The notes below the pieces were generated by a model. It did not search any database. It saw nothing but the letters and a program-made list of their open reading frames with translations, and was not told the origin of the DNA. Shown here one piece after another: positions 1 to 4,991 of a DNA stretch of 5,045 nt. The stretch covers positions 4,927-9,971 of the forward strand of contig PKWT01000132.1 of NCBI GenBank assembly GCA_003132125.1, read 5' to 3'. The DNA comes from Micrococcales bacterium. Lineage in GTDB: Bacteria; Actinomycetota; Actinomycetes; Actinomycetales; Dermatophilaceae. A program made the position numbers and the translations under genes. Positions within the stretch are counted from its first letter, which is position 1; the number at the start of each line of letters is the position of its first letter.

Positions 1-508
1 CCGGGTCGCAGCCCGCAACGTCATCCGGCACGGAATCGGCTATGTCCCCGAAGGCCGGCACGTTTTCGGCGGGCTCCCAGTCGAGAAGAACCTCCTCCTG
101 GGCGCCTACACGCGTCCATGGAAGTCAGGACCCATCGACCAGCTCAAAGAGATCTACACAATGTTCCCGGTCCTGGGCGACATGAGCAACCGGCTCGCCG
201 GGGCTCTGTCCGGTGGGCAGCAACAGATGCTGGCGATCGGACGAGCGCTCATGTCCAACCCCAAGCTGCTCGTCCTCGACGAGCCCTCGATGGGGCTGTC
301 CCCCAAATTGGTCGACGAGGTGCTCGGGGTGATCCAAGAACTGAACAAGTCCGGCATGAGCATCCTGCTGGTCGAGCAGAACGCCAAGCTGACCTTCGAG
401 GCAACCACCCACTGCTTCGTCATGGAGAACGGCGAGATCGTCATGGACGGTCCAGCCAACGACCTGCGACATGACCCCCAGGTCCGCCGCATCTATCTGG
501 GCATCTAA
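1..508 (+). CDS. livF: LivF-type ABC transporter ATP-binding protein (5' end outside the window)
   Basis: This is the cytoplasmic ATPase of a branched-chain amino acid/hydrophobic acid ABC importer (HAAT family), which drives substrate uptake together with LivG and the LivH/LivM permeases. The frame enters at base 2 and gives 168 residues to a TAA stop. Full LivF proteins are about 235 residues, so roughly the first 65, including Walker A, lie off the window. Visible family marks are YVPEGRHVF followed by a V-x-x-NL-x-x-GA block (about residues 14-35), the ABC signature LSGGQQQ (69-75), Walker B LLVLDEP with the D-loop SMGLSP (89-101), and ILLVEQN, where the LivF family carries Gln at the usual H-loop position. 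The C-terminus ends with the typical R-x-x-YLG-I. The Met at base 161 is internal, because homology continues upstream of it. Such importers often sit beside aromatic or carboxylate catabolic genes, but the substrate cannot be read here. No convincing terminator follows. Confidence 0.95.
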   Translation, partial: RVAARNVIRHGIGYVPEGRHVFGGLPVEKNLLLGAYTRPWKSGPIDQLKEIYTMFPVLGDMSNRLAGALSGGQQQMLAIGRALMSNPKLLVLDEPSMGLSPKLVDEVLGVIQELNKSGMSILLVEQNAKLTFEATTHCFVMENGEIVMDGPANDLRHDPQVRRIYLGI

Positions 509-881
509 CAACCCAGGTCCACGGAGACCCAAGCATGGCCAGATCTACCCCAGCTGAGTCGGCCACTCCGTGCAATGGGTGCCTGGCCACCCGTCCGCAA
601 GGAGGACCTCGACCGTCGTAGCCACCAGTTCGTTTGCCATTCAGCGGAAAGGCCATTGTCCGTCAACCCGGCGGGGCGCCAGGCTCATACCCACTCGGAA
701 GGCACACCAGACAGTGGGCACTCCTTGAACGACCAACCGGATTCAACTCACTCGCCCACCGCGCCGACGCAGGCGCGAGAGGACGAGCATCTTGGCCCGC
801 CTACCGACGTCAGGCGCCAGCGGCTGCCGTGCACCGACCACCGGCACTCCATGGGCGACCCCACGCCGCAGCAGACGCCGC

Positions 882-1034
882 TCAACGCATCACACTCAGC
901 GCAGGGGCATCGGTCGTCTTGGTCGACCAGCCATCATAGCCACCGAGGTGCACGACTGAGGCTCCTTCGACGTCCGCCTCGGCGGCGCCCGGTACTGATC
1001 GCGCCCCCGCGGCCGCCAATGCTGGGCTTGTCAT
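882..1034 (-). CDS. possible small ORF, 50 codons, overlapping the stop of the ORF before it
   Basis: I do not recognise this protein. The ATG at 1034-1032 overlaps the TGA of the upstream small ORF as ATGA, the usual arrangement for translational coupling. A GGAG lies four bases before the start. The peptide begins MTSPALAAAGAR, is rich in Ala, Val and Gly, and contains ADVEGASVVHLGGYDG around residues 20-35. That segment faintly resembles the A-D-V-V-H-x-x-GY strand of PfkB sugar kinases, but too weakly to call. Third-position G/C is about 70 percent. It may be a real small protein, a fragment of a decayed kinase-like gene, or chance; the last two together are more likely than the first. 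Confidence 0.22.
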   Translation of the reverse strand: MTSPALAAAGARSVPGAAEADVEGASVVHLGGYDGWSTKTTDAPALSVMR

Positions 1035-1249
1035 CTCGCTCCGTAGAAAGGCGAGCCATCTGTCAGCACCTCGACCATCTCCTGTGGGTCATTTGGGCTG
1101 CCGGCCGGCCCGACCGACAGCCAGCATGGCCGCTCCGGACAAACACAAGCCACGTAATCAAGGAGAACCCGTTTGCTAGCGTCTCCGAGGAAAGCCTGCG
1201 AAGTGCGAGACGCGGTCGCCGCCATCGGCACGTTCACCCGGATCGCCAC
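1031..1249 (-). CDS. possible small ORF with GTG start and strong ribosome binding site
   Basis: This is a 72-codon frame of unknown function, running from a GTG at 1249-1247 to a TGA at 1033-1031. GGTGGAGG lies on the minus strand with a six-base spacer before the GTG, an unusually good Shine-Dalgarno for a chance frame. The peptide starts MAIRVNVPMAATASR, has two Cys in a C-V-C and a third in P-C-W near its middle, and ends DGSPFYGAR. No family, membrane segment or signal peptide is evident. Third-position G/C is about 69 percent and highest in the first 15 codons. It lies 113 bases downstream of the broken dehydroquinase gene on the same strand, so it could belong to the same transcript or be a remnant of a further operon gene. 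Confidence 0.28.
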   Translation of the reverse strand: MAIRVNVPMAATASRTSQAFLGDASKRVLLDYVACVCPERPCWLSVGPAGSPNDPQEMVEVLTDGSPFYGAR

Positions 1250-1362
1250 AGGCAGCCTCCACCGTTCTGGCTTGACTGATTGTGGTCATGTCTCAGCATT
1301 CGGGCTGAACCTCCGCCCCGCTTCGGTTCGATTCCCCATTCATCCTCGACGGGAGCCGAACC

Positions 1363-1641
1363 TTACTCACAGATCCCGTCGGACGGGCGGCCGCCGGTCC
1401 GTTCCGTCCCGATAACCCGGCCTGGACCCGACGAGACGATCTCGCCGCCCTCCCGAAGCGACCAGGTTCCGCTCTTCGACGCATAGCCGTGAGTGTTGTC
1501 GACCCGGGACCCGGGCTCCGTCGTCCTGAGCGCCAGCACCATTGTCGGCTCGATTGTCGGCAGCGTTGTATGACCGTAGACCGCCGGGTTGCGCATGCCG
1601 TACAGGTTCTGGTTGGGGCCGTTGAGCAGCAAAACGTCCAT
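1363..1641 (-). pseudogene. aroQ: truncated or chimeric type II 3-dehydroquinate dehydratase
   Basis: Intact AroQ reversibly dehydrates 3-dehydroquinate to 3-dehydroshikimate. The first 31 residues here are a textbook AroQ N-terminus: LLLNGPNQNLYGMRNPAVYG, then HTTLPTIE. They keep the catalytic-loop Arg17 and Tyr22, equivalent to Arg19 and Tyr24 of the mycobacterial enzyme. After Glu31 the similarity stops. The remaining 61 residues (GYASKSGTWSLREGGEIV and on to a TAA) contain no Q-S-N-x-E-G, no N-P-x-A-Y-T-H-T-S and no catalytic H-x-S-N segment, and the total of 92 residues falls well short of the usual 140-150. The other two minus-strand frames do not restore the missing part. The ATG at 1641 is preceded by AAAGAAGAGA. 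The gene lies 50 bases after the oxidoreductase and ends the recognisable operon. It is probably a non-functional dehydratase, although the tail keeps coding-like composition, so a true fusion is possible. Confidence 0.7.
1541..1561. repeat. 9-bp direct repeat, period 12, at the AroQ homology breakpoint
   Basis: ATTGTCGGC occurs at 1541-1549 and again at 1553-1561. The codon for Glu31 of the AroQ remnant (1551-1549), the last residue matching the family, falls inside this repeat pair. A second tandem duplication, ACCCGGG twice (1502-1515), lies about 35 bases further along the gene. Short repeats of this kind are common at slippage or deletion joints, so they are a plausible scar of the event that broke the gene. 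They could equally be incidental in GC-rich DNA. Confidence 0.5.
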
Positions 1642-1691
1642 GTTTATGATCTCTTCTTTGAGTGGAGGACTGGATGGGTTGGTGTGGTGAA

Positions 1692-2741
1692 TCAGCTGAG
1701 GGGGACGTCGACAGCCCGCCCGGCAGCGGCGGACTCGTGGATGGCCTCGACGACTCGCATGTTCATCAGCCCGTCGCGGATCGTGCAGGCGGGCGTGGCT
1801 TCGCCCCGGACGACGGCACCGAAGTGGTCGTCCTCGAGTGCGACAGGGTCTTGCCGGTGCAGCTCGGCCGTGGACTCCTCGAACGGCTTCCACCAGGAGC
1901 GGTCCTCCGGCCGTGCGTAGCTGTGGATCTTCATCGTCGGGACGGAAAGCGAGCCCATGGTCCCAGCCAGGTGGTAGCAGTCTTCCGTCTCGTACGTCGT
2001 GTACTGCGGGTTCTCCTGCGAGGTCTGCTCCCAGCTACGGGGGGAGGCCACGGTGTCGGAGACGAGGAACGTCCCGAGGACCCCGCTGGCGAAGGTGAGC
2101 ACGAGAGCTGCGGTGTCCTCGATCTCGAAGCCGCGGGTCGCGTTAGACGTCCTTGCCTCGACGTTGGTGATCTCCCCGCAAAGCAGACGTAGGTTCTGGA
2201 TCTCGTGGGTCATGTTGAGGAGGATCGGTCCGGCGCCCTTCTCCTTGCGCCACGGGGCCTGCTCGTAGTACTCGTCGGGCTTGTAGAAGAGCGCGGAACC
2301 GCTCACGCACACTAGATCCCCGAGTTGGCCGGAGTCGACGATCTCGCGGGCCAGTCGCATGATGGGGCTGTGCACGCGGTGGTGCCCGATGAGGACGGTC
2401 GCGTCGTGCTCCTGCGCGAACCGGTAGAGTTTCTCGCTCGTGTCAAGCCTGTCGGTGACCGGTTTCTCCAGCAGGAGGGGCAGCCCGGCTGCGATGCACG
2501 TCTCGGCGTGGTCCTTGTGAAGGGGGTTGGGCGTTGCGACGACGACGCCGTCGGGGCGGTCTGCGGCGATCATCGTAAGCAGGTCGGGGTATAGCGTCAC
2601 GTGGTGCTCGTCGGCGGCGGCGCGCGCCGCCGGCGACGGGTCGACGATCGAGGCCAACTCAAGCTTCGGGTTGGTCGCGATGCTGGCTATGTGGTCGCGG
2701 CCGATGTATCCGGCTCCGGCGACGGCGATGCGTGTTTTCAT
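1692..2741 (-). CDS. Gfo/Idh/MocA-family NAD(P)-dependent oxidoreductase
   Basis: This is a soluble 349-residue dehydrogenase of the glucose-fructose oxidoreductase/inositol dehydrogenase family. The N-terminal Rossmann fold starts IAVAGAGYIGRDH (residues 5-17), with a second strand ending S-I-V-D (31-34), where the acidic residue suggests NAD preference. V-A-T-P-N-P-L-H follows at 68-75 and the family-defining EKP at 92-94 carries the catalytic Lys93. The C-terminal domain has GPILLNMTHEIQNLR (171-185). His179 sits at the family's catalytic His position, but the Asp usual four residues before it is absent and Met175 stands there. The ATG at 2741 was chosen because AAAGGG lies about eight bases upstream and the fold begins at residue 5; an in-frame ATG at 2858 adds 39 residues with no ribosome site. 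It probably oxidises a sugar, inositol or cyclitol-like substrate; the operon suggests a quinate- or shikimate-related compound. The exact reaction is not determined. Confidence 0.93.
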   Translation of the reverse strand: MKTRIAVAGAGYIGRDHIASIATNPKLELASIVDPSPAARAAADEHHVTLYPDLLTMIAADRPDGVVVATPNPLHKDHAETCIAAGLPLLLEKPVTDRLDTSEKLYRFAQEHDATVLIGHHRVHSPIMRLAREIVDSGQLGDLVCVSGSALFYKPDEYYEQAPWRKEKGAGPILLNMTHEIQNLRLLCGEITNVEARTSNATRGFEIEDTAALVLTFASGVLGTFLVSDTVASPRSWEQTSQENPQYTTYETEDCYHLAGTMGSLSVPTMKIHSYARPEDRSWWKPFEESTAELHRQDPVALEDDHFGAVVRGEATPACTIRDGLMNMRVVEAIHESAAAGRAVDVPLS

Positions 2742-2774
2742 GATGGACCCTTTCGTGGCGCACGAGGCTGAATG

Positions 2775-2786
2775 GTGTTCGAACAC
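2775..2786. promoter_or_regulatory. 12-bp perfect palindrome upstream of the oxidoreductase gene
   Basis: GTGTTCGAACAC lies in the 151-base gap between the isomerase and oxidoreductase genes, 33 bases before the oxidoreductase ATG. It shares the GTTC/GAAC half-site with the inverted repeat upstream of the dehydrogenase gene, but in a different spacing and order. It may be an operator for an internal promoter. No clear -10/-35 pair accompanies it, and palindromes of this size can arise by chance. Confidence 0.3.
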
Positions 2787-2892
2787 ACTTCGGCGGGGGG
2801 ACTGACCCAGCCGGCCGCGATGGACTCCGCCAGCCTGGGTTGGGGCCCGCGCCGTCATCGACGAACTGCCACAAGACTCCCTTTCTCAGTTC

Positions 2893-3666
2893 TCAACTCT
2901 CAGGCGGCCAGTACCCGCGCAGGAACGTCAGTGCGTCTCGCATCTCTGCCTCGGAGATCTCGTGCATGATCTCGACCGAGAGGGTGTCGTCGTAGCCGGC
3001 TTTGTCCAGCTCGGCACAGAACGTCGCGTAGTCGTATTGCCCCGTACCCGGGTGCCTGCGCCCGGTATCCGCCGTCTGCACAGTACAGATCCACTCGCCG
3101 AAACGGCTGATGTTCGCCAAGGGAGTGCCCTCCTCGTCGAGGTGGTAGAAGTCGACGGCAACCTTGATCTCTCCCGGCCGACCCACCTCCTGCGCGTAGC
3201 CGACCGCTTCGTCAAGGAAGCGCACGATGTTGGCCTCCTTCACGTTCTGGGGCTCGATCCCAACCACACAACCGGATCCCGCGAAAGCCTCCGCGGTCCA
3301 CGTGAATGCCGTGACGAGCTGGTCGTGGGTAGCGTCACGCGACCAACCGTTAGGGACGTTGCGTGACCAGGCGGCACCGAAGACCGCTGCAGTCGCGCCC
3401 ACCGCTTCGGCCAGTTCAGCGGCGTGCCCAAACCAGGTACGCACCGCCCTCTCGTCGACATGTGGTCCTACAACGGGAAGCGTCGGGGGGATGAAGGACT
3501 GGAGCACGAGGCACGGGAGCGGGGCCGCCTTCACCTGGGAGATCGCTGCGCGCGTGCCGGTTGCGGTCGTGAGGTCGAAGCGGACCAGGGGCACCTCGAT
3601 GTAGTCGTACCCGATCCTGGCGAGGGTCTCCGCGACCTCGAGAGGGGCGGCGTATCCGAGTTTCAT
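2893..3666 (-). CDS. sugar phosphate isomerase/epimerase, xylose-isomerase-like TIM barrel
   Basis: This is a cytoplasmic 257-residue protein of the AP-endonuclease-2/xylose-isomerase-like TIM-barrel family, a normal length for it. The barrel starts at MKLGYAAPLEVAETLARIGYD with I-E-V on strand 2. Likely divalent-metal ligands are Glu138 (VVGIEPQN), Asp172 in VDFYHL with substrate-side His175, Gln197 (TVQTAD) and Glu232 (SVEIMHE). Gln rather than His at the third position, followed by R-R-H-P-G-T-G-x-Y-D-Y, resembles hydroxypyruvate isomerase (Hyi, ligands Glu-Asp-Gln-Glu as I recall) more than tagatose epimerases. The ATG at 3666 has AGGAAGG five bases upstream. Possible roles are isomerising a keto-sugar or cyclitol product of the neighbouring dehydrogenases, or dehydrating 3-dehydroshikimate to protocatechuate. 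Known dehydroshikimate dehydratases use the same fold but look different in sequence, so the specific reaction remains open. It sits 117 bases after the dehydrogenase gene. Confidence 0.9.
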   Translation of the reverse strand: MKLGYAAPLEVAETLARIGYDYIEVPLVRFDLTTATGTRAAISQVKAAPLPCLVLQSFIPPTLPVVGPHVDERAVRTWFGHAAELAEAVGATAAVFGAAWSRNVPNGWSRDATHDQLVTAFTWTAEAFAGSGCVVGIEPQNVKEANIVRFLDEAVGYAQEVGRPGEIKVAVDFYHLDEEGTPLANISRFGEWICTVQTADTGRRHPGTGQYDYATFCAELDKAGYDDTLSVEIMHEISEAEMRDALTFLRGYWPPES

Positions 3667-3684
3667 CCGTACCTTCCTAAATCT

Positions 3685-3704
3685 GGCGCGACGTGCGTCG
3701 CGCC
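3685..3704. promoter_or_regulatory. strong inverted repeat just before the isomerase ribosome site
   Basis: GGCGCGACG and CGTCGCGCC flank two bases, giving a GC-rich stem of eight to nine pairs. It lies 18 bases before the isomerase ATG and ends next to its AGGAAGG ribosome site. On the transcribed strand it is followed by AGATTTAGG rather than a run of T, so it is not a classical terminator. It could be an operator, a processing or stabilising hairpin between operon genes, or a partial attenuator that tunes expression of the downstream genes relative to the dehydrogenase. Confidence 0.4.
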
Positions 3705-3783
3705 CTTGTGGGTGGCTTGCGCCGGAGGTGAATCTCGACGGAGAGGTGTAGCAGCTCTGGGGCGATGGGAGCGGACCGGTGAC

Positions 3784-4767
3784 TCAGTGGTGCGCGCGGG
3801 TGACCAACGACGTGAAATGGCGCAGCATGCGTTCCGCATCGGGAGCCACACCGGAAAAGAGCTCGAAGGCGTCGACCGCCTGGAAGACAGCCATTCCGCC
3901 ACCCTCCGCGACGGCACAACCGCGGCTCCTGGCGATCGAGACCAGTTCGGTCTCCAGCGGGAAGTACACAACGTCGGCGAACCACAATGGCGGCTGGATC
4001 AGCTCTTCTGGAACCGCCAGGCCCGGATGTGCAGCCATGCCCATTGGCGTGGCATGGACGAGACCGTTGGCCTTGGACATGGCGGCGGCAAGGTCGATGC
4101 CTGCCGAGAGCCGCCCTGGGCCAAAGACCGCGGTCAGCCGCTCGACTAGGCCCGTTGCTCTCTGCGGATCCTTGTCGAAGACTTCAAGGTGACCTGCCCC
4201 CTTCTTGAGCAAGCCGAAGGCGACGGCGGCGCCGGCGCCGCCGGCGCCGACGAGCACGAGCCTGTCGATGGGCACGTCTGGTAGTTGTCGGTCCAGGCCC
4301 GAAACGAAACCACACCAGTCTGTGTTGTGCCCCGTCGTGTGGCCGTTTCTGATCACGACGGTGTTGACGGCCCCGATGGCCTGAGCGTCCTCGGATAGCT
4401 CATCGAGGAATGGCATGATCGCCTGTTTCGCCGGATGCGTAACGTTCAGGCCGTCATAGCCCAGCCGGATCGCCCACTGGAGTAGATCCATCAGGCTACC
4501 GGCACTCAGCGCAAGACTCTCAAGGTCGATGCGGTGATAGGCGAGGGACAGTCCCTGATGACGGCCTTCCCGTTCGTGCATGGCCGGACTCAGAGAAGCC
4601 GAGATGCCAGCTCCGACAAGGCCCAGAATCAGCGAACGCGGTTCGGGCGTTGCTCGGTTGAGGGTCTCGACGTCGGACAACGCATCACGAACGTAGGTTT
4701 CTCCCCCCCGCTCGCCGCGTAGGTTGAGGCTCGGGTCCTTCATCATGGCGAACTTCGGGTCCTTCAT
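3784..4767 (-). CDS. aroE: quinate/shikimate dehydrogenase (AroE family, QsuD-like)
   Basis: A soluble dehydrogenase that interconverts shikimate with 3-dehydroshikimate and, in the catabolic branch, quinate with 3-dehydroquinate. Of its 327 residues the domain starts near LILGLVGAG (47-54). Substrate-binding SLS is at 58-60 in the segment SLSPAMHE; catalytic Lys114 lies in NVTHPAKQ and catalytic Asp150 in TTGHNTD. The dinucleotide loop is GAGGAG (174-179), and Asp198 (VFDKD) replaces the N-R-T of NADP-type AroE, indicating NAD. ATPMGM is at 239-244 and the substrate Gln296 in GMAVFQAVDAF. From memory, VVYFPLETEL, HTTGHNTD and M-A-x-H-P-G closely match Corynebacterium QsuD, so a catabolic role is favoured over aromatic biosynthesis. 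The ATG at 4767 has AGGAGT with good spacing, which gives an unusual 45-residue N-terminal extension including an eight-codon repeat. It is first in the operon, and its start region carries a likely operator. Confidence 0.93.
   Translation of the reverse strand: MKDPKFAMMKDPSLNLRGERGGETYVRDALSDVETLNRATPEPRSLILGLVGAGISASLSPAMHEREGRHQGLSLAYHRIDLESLALSAGSLMDLLQWAIRLGYDGLNVTHPAKQAIMPFLDELSEDAQAIGAVNTVVIRNGHTTGHNTDWCGFVSGLDRQLPDVPIDRLVLVGAGGAGAAVAFGLLKKGAGHLEVFDKDPQRATGLVERLTAVFGPGRLSAGIDLAAAMSKANGLVHATPMGMAAHPGLAVPEELIQPPLWFADVVYFPLETELVSIARSRGCAVAEGGGMAVFQAVDAFELFSGVAPDAERMLRHFTSLVTRAHH
4731..4767. repeat. 13-bp direct repeat, period 24, at the dehydrogenase start
   Basis: TCGGGTCCTTCAT occurs at 4731-4743 and 4755-4767. 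On the coding strand this is ATGAAGGACCCGA twice, so the protein starts MKDPKFAM followed by MKDPSLNL: an eight-codon unit with the start codon duplicated. Only the first copy has a Shine-Dalgarno sequence. A small tandem duplication of the start region is the likeliest origin. It keeps the frame and leaves a second potential start at 4743. Confidence 0.75.
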
Positions 4768-4772
4768 ACAAG

Positions 4773-4778
4773 ACTCCT
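4773..4778 (-). promoter_or_regulatory. ribosome binding site AGGAGT deciding the dehydrogenase start
   Basis: On the minus strand AGGAGT ends five bases before the ATG at 4767 (six counted from AGGAG). The downstream Met codons at 4746 and 4743 have no comparable purine run, since the sequence before them is the first repeat copy. This supports translation of the long N-terminal extension. Confidence 0.7.
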
Positions 4779-4783
4779 ATTGT

Positions 4784-4805
4784 TTGAACTAGTACGTTCA
4801 ATATA
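4784..4805 (-). promoter_or_regulatory. putative operator overlapping the -10 region of the dehydrogenase operon
   Basis: A perfect inverted repeat, TTGAAC-TAGTAC-GTTCAA, occupies 4784-4801. On the minus strand TATATT (4805-4800) fits a -10 hexamer and overlaps the repeat by two bases. Transcription would then start near 4793, inside the repeat, with an untranslated leader of about 25 bases. The matching -35 position (TGGCTC, 4828-4823) is weak, which suggests an activator or an imperfect promoter. A dimeric regulator bound here would block initiation. The 18-bp length and six-base arms are compatible with TetR, IclR or GntR family operators; the family cannot be decided from the site. Confidence 0.5.
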
Positions 4806-4991
4806 GACCATCCGCATGGGCGGAGCCATCGTTCCCAACCCCGCCGCTCATGTTCTCGCTCCGCACGTGTAGGTTCGCTACTCGTATGTCGGTACGGTTC
4901 ATTGGGACGCGGGGGTGATTTGCTCAAGGAGGGCACCCCTGGCATTCCCCCTGCGCCAGCCAATCGACCACCGGCCGGACGGATAGCAGAT

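Larger units (their letters stand above)
509..1362. other. 854-base stretch without a recognisable gene
   Basis: No protein family is recognisable in any of the six frames. The longest open frame (plus, 575-1279) encodes a His/Arg/Pro/Ser-rich peptide typical of a chance frame in GC-rich DNA. A 28-codon frame starting MARSTPAES at 535-621 has a GGAG eight bases upstream and could be a leader or the remnant start of a lost gene after livF. Two short minus-strand frames (882-1034 and 1031-1249) are listed separately. The stretch separates two converging transcription units, yet I see no strong hairpin with a T-run, only short GC-rich palindromes such as TGGTCGACCA (920-929). Degraded DNA is as likely as functional spacer. 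Confidence 0.6.

Noticed and set aside
575..1279. 234-codon plus-strand open frame
   Set aside because: Composition is dominated by His, Arg, Pro, Ser and Thr with no domain or pattern. There is no supported ribosome site, and such frames are expected by chance in GC-rich DNA.
1272..1300. TTGACT-17-AGCATT promoter-like spacing on the plus strand
   Set aside because: The -10 match is poor and no supported plus-strand gene follows.
1325..1337. GGTTCGATTCCCC resembling a tRNA T-arm
   Set aside because: Only two base pairs form around the loop and no acceptor, D or anticodon arms can be folded nearby on either strand.
1320..1362. Weak inverted repeat GGTTCG/CGAACC after the AroQ remnant as a terminator
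   Set aside because: Six-pair stem with a loop of more than 25 bases and no T-run.
1642..1893. Extension of the AroQ remnant upstream to an ATG at 1893
   Set aside because: It would run through the 3' end of the oxidoreductase gene in another frame, and the encoded residues are an Arg-rich shadow. The AroQ homology starts at 1641 with its own ribosome site.
1662..2192. Long plus-strand frames opposite the oxidoreductase
   Set aside because: Antisense shadows of a gene with clear motifs; no independent start signals or family resemblance.
2742..2858. Upstream ATG extending the Gfo/Idh/MocA protein by 39 residues
   Set aside because: No ribosome site before 2858, and the Rossmann strand starts at residue 5 of the shorter form, which has a good AAAGGG site.
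4784..4801. LexA (SOS) box reading of the inverted repeat
   Set aside because: The GAAC and GTTC words are separated by six bases, not four, and the flanking genes are metabolic.
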